NCBI GenBank assembly: GCA_029243225.1 | Contig: JAQWSL010000022.1 | Location: 1-57,519, forward strand | Length of the DNA stretch: 57,519 nucleotides | Source of the DNA: Flavobacteriales bacterium | GTDB lineage: Bacteria > Bacteroidota > Bacteroidia > Flavobacteriales_D > Parvicellaceae | Direction of reading: 5' to 3' | In this document: positions 35,579 through 45,101 of the stretch, in pieces | How the letters are laid out: each line of letters begins with the position of its first letter | Numbering within the stretch: the first letter of the stretch is position 1 | Notes under the pieces: generated by a model | The model's input: only the letters and a program-made list of their open reading frames with translations | Told to the model about the DNA's origin: nothing | Database searches by the model: none | Position numbers and translations under genes: made by a program

Positions 35579-37309
35579 ATGCAATCGAAAATGAAAAAAT
35601 GGGAACTAAATAATGAAATTAGTCCTCTTGCTCCAATTTTGGAAGAGGAGTTAAAAATCCCTCAAGTTTTTGCTAATATTTTGGTTCAAAGAGGTATAAC
35701 AAATTTCGAAGAAGCAAAACAATTTTTCAGACCATCTTTTTCAGATCTTCTTGACCCTTTTTCAATGCTAAATATGAAAAAGGCAGTTGATAGAATTATT
35801 CAAGCAAAAATCCAAAATGAAAAAGTGCTTGTTTACGGAGATTACGATGTCGATGGAACTTGTTCAGTTGCTTTAATGTATCTTTTTTTAAAAGAGATAA
35901 AAATTGAAGTTTGCTTTTACCAACCAGACAGGTATAAAGAAGGTTATGGTATTTCAATGCAGAGTGTGGAATGGGCAAAAAAGAACAATATTGACTTAGT
36001 AATTGCTCTTGATTGTGGTGTTAAAGCAATAGAACAAGCTAATCAGTTTAAAAAATATAGCATTGATTTAATTATATGCGATCATCATTTACCAGGAAAT
36101 ATTCTTCCATTTTCTGTAGCAATGCTAAACCCAAAACAGGAAAATTGTTCTTACCCATTTAAAGATCTGTGTGGGTGTGGAATAGGTTTTAAATTAATAC
36201 ATGCAATTTCATTTGAATTAAAATTAGACTCGAATTTAATTTTAGAATATTTAGACTTAGTTGCCATCGCTACGGCTGCAGATATAGTCCCTATGGTTGG
36301 CGAGAATAGAGTCTTAGTAAAGTTAGGGCTACAGAAAATTAATGAAACTCCAAGGATAGGGATAAAATCACTCATTGAGTTTTCTAAAAGAAAAGGTTTA
36401 ATTGAGAGCTCAGATTTAGTTTTTGCAATTTCTCCTAGAATTAATGCTGCTGGCAGATTGGGGCATGCTTCAATGGCAGTTGAACTTCTTTCTTCAAACA
36501 CAGTAAAAGAAGCACAAAAATGGGCCCAGCTTATTGAGGATTTAAATATGGAAAGAAGGGAGATAGATAAGAAAACTACTGAAGAAGCATTGATTTTACT
36601 TGCCGATGATACAGCTAAATTTACTTCTGTTGTATGCTCTGAACATTGGCACAAAGGTGTTGTAGGTATTGTTGCTTCACGATTAATAGAAACATATTAT
36701 CGTCCTACAGTGGTTTTGTGTAATGATGGAGATTTTATTACTGGTTCTGTTAGGTCCGTTAAAGGGTTTGATGTACATGCGGTTTTAGTAAATATTGGTG
36801 ACGTTTTCGAGCGTTTTGGAGGTCATAAATATGCTGCTGGAGTTACTCTTTTGCCAGAAAAATTAGAAGAATTTAAGACTAGGTTTGAGGATGAGGTTAA
36901 AGCATTAATAACTGAAGATCTTTTGGTAGAAAAAATAAAGATTGATGCTGTTCTTAACCCAATGGATTTAGTGAGAGATAAAAAAAGCAACCCTTTTCCT
37001 AAGCTTTTTAGATTGGTAGAGCAGTTGGCTCCTTTTGGACCAGGAAACATGCGTCCAGTTTTTAAAATCAAAAACATGATTAATGCTGGTTACACTAAAG
37101 TTGTTGGTGAAACTCATTTGAAAATAAATGTAAAACAAGATGGGGGCAATATTACTTTAGACGGTATTGGTTTTGGGTTAGGACATTTAAAGCCTCTATT
37201 AACTGATGATAAACTTGGCGTTGACATTGCTTTTTCTCTAGAAAAGAATGAGTATAATGGAAATGTAAAAATTCAACTTAGAGTTAGAGACATGAAGCAT
37301 TCAATCTAG
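35579..37309 (+). CDS. recJ: Single-stranded-DNA-specific exonuclease RecJ
   Basis: The 576-residue protein degrades single-stranded DNA 5' to 3' in recombination and mismatch repair. It has the DHH phosphoesterase motifs: GDYDVDGT at residues 87-94, LDCGVK, DHH at 168-170, and SPRINAAGRLGHA. The DHHA1 domain contains VRSVKGFDV and FGGHKYAAG, and a C-terminal OB-fold follows (LAPFGPGNMRPVF). The start could be ATG 35579 or ATG 35591 (MKKWELNN), both in frame with similar contexts. It is monocistronic, followed by a 210-base gap. Confidence 0.96.
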   Translation: MQSKMKKWELNNEISPLAPILEEELKIPQVFANILVQRGITNFEEAKQFFRPSFSDLLDPFSMLNMKKAVDRIIQAKIQNEKVLVYGDYDVDGTCSVALMYLFLKEIKIEVCFYQPDRYKEGYGISMQSVEWAKKNNIDLVIALDCGVKAIEQANQFKKYSIDLIICDHHLPGNILPFSVAMLNPKQENCSYPFKDLCGCGIGFKLIHAISFELKLDSNLILEYLDLVAIATAADIVPMVGENRVLVKLGLQKINETPRIGIKSLIEFSKRKGLIESSDLVFAISPRINAAGRLGHASMAVELLSSNTVKEAQKWAQLIEDLNMERREIDKKTTEEALILLADDTAKFTSVVCSEHWHKGVVGIVASRLIETYYRPTVVLCNDGDFITGSVRSVKGFDVHAVLVNIGDVFERFGGHKYAAGVTLLPEKLEEFKTRFEDEVKALITEDLLVEKIKIDAVLNPMDLVRDKKSNPFPKLFRLVEQLAPFGPGNMRPVFKIKNMINAGYTKVVGETHLKINVKQDGGNITLDGIGFGLGHLKPLLTDDKLGVDIAFSLEKNEYNGNVKIQLRVRDMKHSI

Positions 37310-37519
37310 CTTTAATCTTATCCATTTATATTATGTTTCCTGCCGTTAAATAAATAGCACTATCCATTAAGAACAAAAAACAAGAATCTTTTTTTATTAA
37401 AAGTAAATTAGTATAAGATTTCATCACTATATTAATGTGTTTCATCCCAAACTTATAAAACAGCGTTGAATTTGCATTTTAGTTTAGAAATTTACTTTAT
37501 TAATAATAATTTAAAAGGC

Positions 37520-38449
37520 ATGAATAAATTTTTAATCCATTTCGTAAGCATCTTTATTTTGTTTTTTTCTATAATTAAAAGTGGATATTCACAGCAATCC
37601 TTTTTTTATTCTTCTCAACCAAATTCTGTAGATGGTAAGGATACATTTGTTAGAGATTTAAGTCCAGATTTTAATTATAGCTATTCTCAGGATAATACCA
37701 TTCTTGCTTGGACCTATTCTGGAGCGCCTATGATAACTAGAGTACTTGTGGGTTTTGATATAGCAGCAATTCCCCCAGGTTCGACAATATTAAATGCACA
37801 TTTGTATTTGTACAACAATCCAAACGCACAATCTACTAGTGGGCAGCACATGCAATTGTCAGGATCAAACGAGTTAGTCGTTAGTAGAATTAACTCCCCT
37901 TGGGATGATCAGTTGGTCACATGGAATAACCAACCTTCAATCGCTACAAATAATCAGTTTCAAACTTCTGCTAGCTCTTCAGTTTATCAAGATTATACTT
38001 TGGATGTTAGTGCTTTGGTTCAAGATATGGTTGACAATCCTACAAATAGCCATGGATTTATGTTAGCTCTCCAAACAGAAAGTTTTTATAGAAGCGTAAT
38101 ATTTGGTTCTAGTGAATGTTCAGACCCAACCAATAGACCAAAATTAGAAATTGAATTCTTGAGACCAACAAATAGTGATGCAACAAGTTTACTAGAAAAT
38201 CAACTTTCTGCAGAACAATTTAATTTGTTTCCTAATCCTACAAGCGATTTTCTTTACATAGAAAACAACAGTTTAGCAAATCAAATAAGGGTTTCTATTT
38301 TAGATATACAGGGAAAAGAAATTTTTAATAATTCATATAATTCAGGTGAAACTATTGCATTGGATCTGGTTCATTTAAACAAAGGAATTTATATAGTTAA
38401 ATTAGCAAATGAAAATTCTGTTGTGTTTAAAAAAATAATAATAGACTAA
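37520..38449 (+). CDS. Secreted DNRLRE-domain protein with T9SS type A sorting domain
   Basis: A 309-residue exported protein. The start is ATG 37520, preceded by an AAAAGG ribosome-binding-like stretch; an upstream in-frame TTG at 37466 would add residues before an obvious signal peptide (MNKFLIHFVSIFILFFSIIK, cleavage near GYSQ). Residues about 25-215 form a beta-rich DNRLRE-type domain (VLVGFDIAAIPPGSTILNA, WNNQPS, LDVSALVQDM). The last about 75 residues (FNLFPNPTSDFLYIEN to FKKIIID) are a T9SS type A signal. It leads a three-gene run of secreted proteins with 3- and 4-base gaps. Confidence 0.87.
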   Translation: MNKFLIHFVSIFILFFSIIKSGYSQQSFFYSSQPNSVDGKDTFVRDLSPDFNYSYSQDNTILAWTYSGAPMITRVLVGFDIAAIPPGSTILNAHLYLYNNPNAQSTSGQHMQLSGSNELVVSRINSPWDDQLVTWNNQPSIATNNQFQTSASSSVYQDYTLDVSALVQDMVDNPTNSHGFMLALQTESFYRSVIFGSSECSDPTNRPKLEIEFLRPTNSDATSLLENQLSAEQFNLFPNPTSDFLYIENNSLANQIRVSILDIQGKEIFNNSYNSGETIALDLVHLNKGIYIVKLANENSVVFKKIIID

Positions 38450-38452
38450 AAA

Positions 38453-40174
38453 ATGAATAAACTTCTAACTCCTTTTTTTACATTATTAATTTCTTTTTCT
38501 TTTGCACAAACTAGTGCAGTTAATATCACTAGAATTGAAGGGAAAGGTAATGCAGGTAATGAATTGGAATTAACAGAGCCTAGCGTCCAATCTTTATTTT
38601 TAAATAATTCTAGTTATATAGATCAGCCAGAATATAAAGGTGCTTATGCTCCTATCTTGGTTGAAGTGGATGATCCTAGTGCTCTTGTTTATGGAGATTA
38701 TACTGTCAAAATTATTCCTAATACTATTTTGGGCGGTTCAGCTCAATGGGTTGGCGATGATTCTAGTTGGAAAATGTACTTAAATGGAGTTGGAGACACC
38801 GTTTACTCAGACTCTACTTTAGGTGTTTCAAATACACAAATAATTCCTCAATGGGGTTTGTCAGTTACTGTTGGTCATCAACCTATGAACTCTATTGGGG
38901 GTAATAGTTATTTCACTGAACCAATTCTTTCAGAAATGATTTATGAAAACAATACTAATCCATGGCTTTCAGGCGTTGTAGATACTGAGTATCAAATGCC
39001 AACCAATTGGCTTAGAGCAGGTCTAGCAGAAATACAATGTGATGTTACGACTTACCCAAACATTTGTGATGACCCTTGTATCTATAACGACTATATGGGT
39101 GTTGATGATACTCAAGAGTATAAAGCGGCAATTCAAGATTCTTGGGGGCCTTACCGATTGGTTTCCTCAGGAAATTGTAATCATGAGCCTGTTGCAAGTA
39201 ATTTGGTTTCTAGTATAGGTATGTCAGACTTAAAATATTTAATGTCTGTTGATATTGTTTTTACAGATGATACTTCTAAATGGACAAGATGTCCTGTACT
39301 GGAAACTCAAGACAACCCAGCTTTGTCTTGGGATGGAAACACCTCAAAACAGGGGATTAAATTAAAACCTTCTGTAGATAAAATGGGTAATCCAGCTGCT
39401 AATCCAACAGGTCCTTCATCTAGTAATTCAATGGATGCGAATTATATTTCTAGCACTGGAATGGGTTGGTTTCCAGGATATGCAGTAGATGTAAATACAG
39501 GAACTAGATTAAACATTGCTTTTGGAGAAGATAGTAATTTAGGAAATGACAATGGTAATGACATGATGTTTAATCCTACATCTAATTTTTACGATTCCAA
39601 CAATGAAGCAGTTTTTGGTGGTAAGCACTATGTGTATGTTTTTAGAGATGCAGGATGTTTGCCAAATTCTATAGACAATGGTTCTATGCCGGCTTACGAT
39701 GCCGGTCAGTTTTACATGGATAACTTTACTAGTACTGGTCAGTTATATAGAATGTGGCGATCTTGTTCATGGGTAGGAATACCTATGTTAGAAAGTGGAG
39801 AGCAGTGGTTGTCTTCTAAAGCAAAATTAAGGCTAAGGGTTAAAACACCTATGCAGCATTATTCTTGCAATATTCCCAATTTAATAAACAATGGTTTTCC
39901 TACTTATGGGTTAACTATCGATGTAAATACAGGTGTTTCAGCTAATAAAGATGTTGGTGGAATTAAAATTTATCCTAACCCTGCTTCAAATGTTTTATTT
40001 ATAGAAAGTTTAACTAATAGTTTAAAGTATAACATTTTTGATTTAAGCGGAAGATTAATTTATGGTGGAGTACTTACTGGATCATTAGACCAATTAGATA
40101 TTTCTCATTATAAAAAAGGCCTTTACATTTTAAATTTTGAAGGCAATAAAGCAATAAAATTTATTAAAAAATAA
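38453..40174 (+). CDS. Secreted protein of unknown function with T9SS type A sorting domain
   Basis: A 573-residue exported protein with a short signal peptide (LLISFSFAQ, cleavage before TSAV) and a C-terminal T9SS type A domain (IKIYPNPASNVLFIES to AIKFIKK). The body has two cysteine-rich patches (IQCDVTTYPNICDDPCIYND and WTRCPVLE) and a stretch GMGWFPGYAVDVNTGTRLNI that recurs in large secreted Bacteroidota proteins as I remember them. I recognise no enzymatic motif. It is 3 bases after the DNRLRE gene and 4 bases before the next secreted protein gene, so the three are co-expressed. Confidence 0.8.
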   Translation: MNKLLTPFFTLLISFSFAQTSAVNITRIEGKGNAGNELELTEPSVQSLFLNNSSYIDQPEYKGAYAPILVEVDDPSALVYGDYTVKIIPNTILGGSAQWVGDDSSWKMYLNGVGDTVYSDSTLGVSNTQIIPQWGLSVTVGHQPMNSIGGNSYFTEPILSEMIYENNTNPWLSGVVDTEYQMPTNWLRAGLAEIQCDVTTYPNICDDPCIYNDYMGVDDTQEYKAAIQDSWGPYRLVSSGNCNHEPVASNLVSSIGMSDLKYLMSVDIVFTDDTSKWTRCPVLETQDNPALSWDGNTSKQGIKLKPSVDKMGNPAANPTGPSSSNSMDANYISSTGMGWFPGYAVDVNTGTRLNIAFGEDSNLGNDNGNDMMFNPTSNFYDSNNEAVFGGKHYVYVFRDAGCLPNSIDNGSMPAYDAGQFYMDNFTSTGQLYRMWRSCSWVGIPMLESGEQWLSSKAKLRLRVKTPMQHYSCNIPNLINNGFPTYGLTIDVNTGVSANKDVGGIKIYPNPASNVLFIESLTNSLKYNIFDLSGRLIYGGVLTGSLDQLDISHYKKGLYILNFEGNKAIKFIKK

Positions 40175-40178
40175 AACC

Positions 40179-41951
40179 ATGAAAAACTTACTTACTATAA
40201 TTGGATTTTGCTTTTGCTTTGGTTTGTCAGCACAATCTTATGTGTTTGATTATTTAAATGTGAATAATATAAACGCACGATTTCAATCCACAGGATTTAT
40301 GTTTAGTAACCCTTCAACAAATAACGCTTCCTATGAATATATTCAAGGAAGTGGTCAACATACCATTTATGCTGGTAACATTTGGATTTCTGGTCTTGAC
40401 GCTAACAATCAATTGCGAGTAGCAGCTAATATGTTTTTCCCCCAAGGAGAGTTTTATCCTGGGCCAGTAGGTAGTGCATCAACTTATGCCACTTCACATT
40501 TCGATTATAATTTTGTTTGGAAGATAACTAAACAAGAAATAGATGATTTTATAGCTTGGTATAGTTGTGGTTTAAATCCAAATTGCGTACAAAATTCGAG
40601 CTATGCGGTTCCCAATGTAATTCAAAATTGGCCAGGTAATGGAGATGTTTCTCTTGGACAGAGCCCAACAATTGCTCCATTTACAGATTATAACTCTGAT
40701 GGTATTTACAATCCAAATGATGGTGATTATCCCTGTATAAAAGGGGATATGGCACTTTTTACTGTTTATAATGATGATTATGCCCATCTTAATTCTGGCG
40801 GAGATTCTTTAAGAATGGAAATTAGAGCCATGCACTATGGGTACAATAGTGCTGATTCCGCCTTAGCAAGCACTATTTTTTCTGAATACACACTAATTAA
40901 TTTCTCAAACGAAACATATTCCGATTTAAATGTTGGCATTTGGTTAGATCCAGATATTGGCTGCTCAGAAGATGATTATGTTGGTTGCGATGTGCAGAGA
41001 AGTTTAAGCTATGCTTATAATGCCGACCTTGCAGATAATAATGGTTGTAACGGAGGAATTGGATTTGGATATCATCCACCTGCTCAAGGTTTGGTTGTGC
41101 TGGCAGGGCCTTTACAAGATGCTGATAATCTAGATAATTCTTTTGGTATTTCAGGCGGTGAATCTATAAATGGTTGTGGATATGGAGATGGAATTATAGA
41201 TAATGAAAGGGTAGGTATGAGTAGCTTTATTTGTTTTGATAGAACACTTCCTGCTAATACTTTTGGAAGTCCAACTTCGCCATTAGATTTTTATAATTAT
41301 ATGAATGGAGTTTGGAGAGATGGCACTCATTTAGTTTATGGTGGATTCGGTCATTCAAGTACTGCTGGGGCTACAACTATAGAAACTAATTATATGTTTC
41401 CAGATTCGTCTGATAACAACTACTTTTTTGGTACAGATGGAGTTGATCCTGGTTTTGATTGGTCTGAAGAAACACCTGGGTTAGGAACTGCAAATCCAAA
41501 AGGTGATAGAAGGACATCAACAAACATGGGCCCTTTTACCATGCAGCCAAATGATATTCAACAATTTACTGTAGCTCATATTACTGCCAGAGATTATGTA
41601 GACAGTTCCAATTTAGCCTCTGTAGCATTACTAAAATCTTATACAGACGATATTCGTAATTTTTATGCTTGTGAGATTACAAATAGCTGTGTAAGTCAAA
41701 TTTCTTCGATTAATAATTACGATAATATTCAATTGAGTATTTATCCCAATCCAGCTACTGAAATAGTAAATGTTTCAGCTGAGTATAAACTAGAGGCATT
41801 AACTATATTTTCTATAACAGGACAACAGTTAATCTATAAAGTAAATACAGACAATTCTATAGATTTTTCTCAACTACCAAAGGGAATTTACCTGTTAAAA
41901 GTAGAATTTGAAAATGGAAAAACAGTTACTAAAAGAGTAATTAAAAATTAG
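40179..41951 (+). CDS. Secreted protein of unknown function with T9SS type A sorting domain
   Basis: A 590-residue exported protein: signal peptide MKNLLTIIGFCFCFGLSAQ, a large beta-rich body, and a T9SS type A domain at about 515-590 (LSIYPNPATEIVNVSA to TKRVIKN). The N-terminal part (NINARFQSTGFMF, GNIWISGLDANNQLRVAA) and an Asp-rich stretch resembling calcium loops (FTDYNSDGIYNPNDGDYPCIKG) are typical of surface proteins in this phylum whose function is not established. It is third in the secreted three-gene run and ends 9 bases from the stop of the convergent MscS gene. Confidence 0.8.
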   Translation: MKNLLTIIGFCFCFGLSAQSYVFDYLNVNNINARFQSTGFMFSNPSTNNASYEYIQGSGQHTIYAGNIWISGLDANNQLRVAANMFFPQGEFYPGPVGSASTYATSHFDYNFVWKITKQEIDDFIAWYSCGLNPNCVQNSSYAVPNVIQNWPGNGDVSLGQSPTIAPFTDYNSDGIYNPNDGDYPCIKGDMALFTVYNDDYAHLNSGGDSLRMEIRAMHYGYNSADSALASTIFSEYTLINFSNETYSDLNVGIWLDPDIGCSEDDYVGCDVQRSLSYAYNADLADNNGCNGGIGFGYHPPAQGLVVLAGPLQDADNLDNSFGISGGESINGCGYGDGIIDNERVGMSSFICFDRTLPANTFGSPTSPLDFYNYMNGVWRDGTHLVYGGFGHSSTAGATTIETNYMFPDSSDNNYFFGTDGVDPGFDWSEETPGLGTANPKGDRRTSTNMGPFTMQPNDIQQFTVAHITARDYVDSSNLASVALLKSYTDDIRNFYACEITNSCVSQISSINNYDNIQLSIYPNPATEIVNVSAEYKLEALTIFSITGQQLIYKVNTDNSIDFSQLPKGIYLLKVEFENGKTVTKRVIKN

Positions 41952-41960
41952 AAATAACGA

Positions 41961-43103
41961 TTATTCTTTAATGATGCCTTCAGAAGAATCATCTTGGTTT
42001 TCTTCTTTGCTTTTTAATCTATCATCCATTAAATGAATGTCTCTTTGAGGGAAAGGAATTTTAATTCCATTTTCTCTAAATCGTTGATCAATAACATAAC
42101 GGATGTCACTTTTAATATTTAAAATCTCCCATGTTCTTTTTACCCAGAAATAGACTCTAAAATTTAGAGCATAGTCTCCGAAATCATCAAATAAAACAAT
42201 GATGTTTCTCGTTTTTTCAACAAGTGGATGCTGTAGGGCACATTCGTAAAGAATTTCTTTTAGCTTTTTAGTGTCTGTACCATATGCTACAGATACTTTA
42301 ACATGAAAACGAGTTGCTTTATCACTAATGGTAAGATTGGTAACATTATCCTTGGTGAGTCTAGAATTAGGGACAATTACAAATTTCCCATCTAATGTTT
42401 TCAATTGAGAGGTTCGAATGTATATGTTCTGAACTTTTGCAATTTCATCTTCTGAAAGCTCTACAATATCTCCAACTTTAATACTACCATCAAACAATAG
42501 TATTATACCAGAAAACATGTCTCCAAGAACAGATTGCAGTCCAAGACCAATACCTACAAATAACGCAGTAGAACCATAAATTAATAAAGTAATATCCACT
42601 CCAAGTCCTTGAATTGAAACAGTTATTGCTATGGTATATACAAAGTATTTAGTAAGCTGAATAAAAGTATAACGTCTGCCTTCATCTATCCACGCTCTAG
42701 TTTTGGTAGAACGGTGAATGAAAATTCTAAAAAGAGCAACTACCAAACGGGCAATTACAAAAACAATTAAGATGAATAAGATGCTCGAAAAGGTGAACGG
42801 AACTGGTGTTTCAGTTGTGCCTAGCTTAAAAAGCTCAGTATTTAAAATGCCTTTGAAAGAGAAATCGGAGTGTCCATAAGAAAGCGCTTTTATTCCAAAG
42901 ATGAAAAAGAGTAAAAAAAGTACTTGCTTGAGAAGTGTTTTTAATTTTTTCTCTTTCGCTGGAAGAAGCCAATCTTTTCTTTTTAAAAAAGGTTCTAGTT
43001 TACGATTAAGCCACCTTCTAATTACTATCCAGCAAACCAATACAATGGCAACTAAAATATAGTTGGTTTCATTAATTTCATCTATGTAGTCAATCAGTTT
43101 CAT
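41961..43103 (-). CDS. MscS-family mechanosensitive ion channel
   Basis: A 380-residue channel with about four membrane helices: an N-terminal one (about 16-26 onward), two in the middle, and the pore-lining helix in GSTALFVGIGLGLQSVLGD, followed by the MscS beta domain (DGSIKVGDIVELSEDEIAKV) and a C-terminal cytoplasmic cage ending in a charged tail. It should open under membrane tension during osmotic downshift. Its start overlaps the end of dnaG by 4 bases, so it is read from the dnaG transcript. Confidence 0.92.
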   Translation of the reverse strand: MKLIDYIDEINETNYILVAIVLVCWIVIRRWLNRKLEPFLKRKDWLLPAKEKKLKTLLKQVLFLLFFIFGIKALSYGHSDFSFKGILNTELFKLGTTETPVPFTFSSILFILIVFVIARLVVALFRIFIHRSTKTRAWIDEGRRYTFIQLTKYFVYTIAITVSIQGLGVDITLLIYGSTALFVGIGLGLQSVLGDMFSGIILLFDGSIKVGDIVELSEDEIAKVQNIYIRTSQLKTLDGKFVIVPNSRLTKDNVTNLTISDKATRFHVKVSVAYGTDTKKLKEILYECALQHPLVEKTRNIIVLFDDFGDYALNFRVYFWVKRTWEILNIKSDIRYVIDQRFRENGIKIPFPQRDIHLMDDRLKSKEENQDDSSEGIIKE

Positions 43104-45046
43104 TTCGTAATTATTATACCCAGTTCTTGTGCAAAGATATTACGAACATTAGTAAGTTGCTTAATATCTTTAAGAATATTAAATACATTTTCTTCTTCTA
43201 CATCAACTTTCAGTTGCTGTTGCTTTTCTGAAATTAGATTTTCTGTAACTCTTAATTTAAATATTGTAACAGACTCTATAACTGCTTTTTTTAATTGAGT
43301 TCCCTCAGTTTTTGTGTGTATGTTGTGTTTCTTAATCCAGTTTTCACTTAGAACATCTTTACTCGTTGTAATGTCAACCACTAAACTATTTAGGTTTTGA
43401 TCTGGATTATTTATAAAATGCTGATCATTTAAAATAAGGTCATTTTCTAAAGCATCTAAAAACTCATTGTAAATTTTCTGATAATCTTCATTTACGTAAT
43501 TAAGTTTATCAGAAATCATTTCTTCAATGACAAATTGGGCAAGCGGGTATTTTTCTTCAACTAGACTCCCTTCGTTATTTTCAATTTCTAAAGGAATGCC
43601 TAAATCTCCATACATTAACATTAATCGGATTAAATCCCTTTCCTGAAATTCAAGCTCATTAAAGTTGTTTTTTTTGAGTTTTTGAACATTTACAACTTTA
43701 GGCGCTGGTGTCTCTGGAATATAGCCACTTGTTTTACCATACGCATTTTTTCGAAGTAATTTGTTTAGTTCATTGAGCAATACTTGCTCATCCATATCAA
43801 ACTTTTGGCTAGTTTCTCTAATAAAAACATTCCGAGTTATTTGATCTGGAATTACAGAAATAGAAACAATAATGTCTTTAATTGTTTCTGCTTTTTTTAT
43901 AGGATCACTTTTTGTTTCAGAAAGAAGAATTTCTGACTTAAATTGTATAAAACCTTTTTTGTTTTCTTCTAAATAATTTCTAAAAACAGAGTTACTTTCT
44001 TTCTGAGAATAGCTGTCTGGATCTTCACCATCTGGAAATAGCACAACATGAACATTTAGCCCTTCTTTTAGAATTAAATCTATACCTCTAAAAGATGCTT
44101 TTATTCCTGCTGCATCTCCATCGTATAGAATGGTTATGTTTTTTGTAAACCTTTTAATTAATCTAATCTGACCTTCAGTTAGCGATGTCCCAGATGAGCT
44201 AACTACATTTTCAATTCCAGCCTGATGGAGAGAGATTACATCAGTATAACCCTCTACCAAAAAGCAATTTTCTTGTTTAATTATTGCGTTTTTAGCATTG
44301 TACAAACCATATAGAACATGGCTTTTTTTATAAATTTCTGTTTCAGGTGAATTAAAATATTTGGCAGTTTTTTTATCTGAACGAAGAGTTCTACCTCCAA
44401 AACCAATGACTCTTCCGGTAAGATTATGAATGGGGAAAATAACTCTTCCTCTAAAAAAGTCATAATTCCCTTTTTCATTTGCTTTTACTAAACCAGAATC
44501 AACTAATAACTCTTGTTTATGTCCAGCCTCTAAAGCAGCAGTTGAAAAAGCAGTTGATTTTTCAGGTGAATATCCAAGCTCAAATTTTTCAATGGTATTT
44601 AAGCTGTATCCCCTTTGCTTATAATAGCTTAATCCTATAGATTTCCCTTCACTTGTTTGGTTTAGTTGTTCCTTGAAAAAGGTATTGGCATAATTATGAA
44701 TAATGTATAGCTGTTCTTTTTCATTGTTAAGAGCTAAATCTTCGGGTGTTTGCTCTTTTTCTTCTATTTCTATTTGATATTTTTTAGCCAACCATTTAAG
44801 AGCTTCAGGATAACTAAAATGCTCATGTTCCATTAAAAATGTAACTACATTCCCTCCTTTGCCAGAGCTAAAATCTTTGAAAATTCTTTTTGCAGGTGAA
44901 ACCATAAAAGATGGAGTCTTTTCATTGACAAAGGGACTTAACCCTTTGAAGTTAGAACCAGACTTTTTTAAGCTTACAAATTGCCCTACAACTTCTACAA
45001 TGTCTGCAGTTTCAAATATGTTATCTATGGTTTCTTTTGGAATCAT
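43100..45046 (-). CDS. dnaG: DNA primase DnaG lacking the zinc-binding residues
   Basis: A 648-residue primase that makes RNA primers for replication. The N-terminal region aligns with the CHC2 zinc-finger domain (FKGLSPFVNEKTPSF), but the four zinc ligands are S37, V40, D58 and S61 instead of Cys, His, Cys and Cys. The toprim catalytic core is intact (LVEGYTDVISLHQAG, ILYDGDAAG), and the C-terminal DnaB-binding region is present. I believe this loss is shared by flavobacterial relatives. An intrinsic terminator ends 4 bases before its ATG. It overlaps the downstream MscS gene by 4 bases. Confidence 0.95.
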   Translation of the reverse strand: MIPKETIDNIFETADIVEVVGQFVSLKKSGSNFKGLSPFVNEKTPSFMVSPAKRIFKDFSSGKGGNVVTFLMEHEHFSYPEALKWLAKKYQIEIEEKEQTPEDLALNNEKEQLYIIHNYANTFFKEQLNQTSEGKSIGLSYYKQRGYSLNTIEKFELGYSPEKSTAFSTAALEAGHKQELLVDSGLVKANEKGNYDFFRGRVIFPIHNLTGRVIGFGGRTLRSDKKTAKYFNSPETEIYKKSHVLYGLYNAKNAIIKQENCFLVEGYTDVISLHQAGIENVVSSSGTSLTEGQIRLIKRFTKNITILYDGDAAGIKASFRGIDLILKEGLNVHVVLFPDGEDPDSYSQKESNSVFRNYLEENKKGFIQFKSEILLSETKSDPIKKAETIKDIIVSISVIPDQITRNVFIRETSQKFDMDEQVLLNELNKLLRKNAYGKTSGYIPETPAPKVVNVQKLKKNNFNELEFQERDLIRLMLMYGDLGIPLEIENNEGSLVEEKYPLAQFVIEEMISDKLNYVNEDYQKIYNEFLDALENDLILNDQHFINNPDQNLNSLVVDITTSKDVLSENWIKKHNIHTKTEGTQLKKAVIESVTIFKLRVTENLISEKQQQLKVDVEEENVFNILKDIKQLTNVRNIFAQELGIIITK

Positions 45047-45049
45047 AAT

Positions 45050-45077
45050 GAAAAAAAAAGTCCCGCAAAACGGGACT
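45050..45077 (-). terminator. Intrinsic terminator between the lipoprotein gene and dnaG
   Basis: On the minus strand AGTCCCG pairs perfectly with CGGGACT around the loop TTTTG, followed by eight T. It stands 24 bases after the lipoprotein stop and ends 4 bases before the dnaG ATG, so it lies in the dnaG leader and could limit its transcription. Confidence 0.85.
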
Positions 45078-45101
45078 CATAAAGTTACTAAAATTACTTA
45101 A

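Noticed and set aside
37466-37519. A TTG start that would extend the DNRLRE protein by 18 residues
   Set aside because: The extension precedes an obvious signal peptide that begins at ATG 37520, which has a better upstream context.
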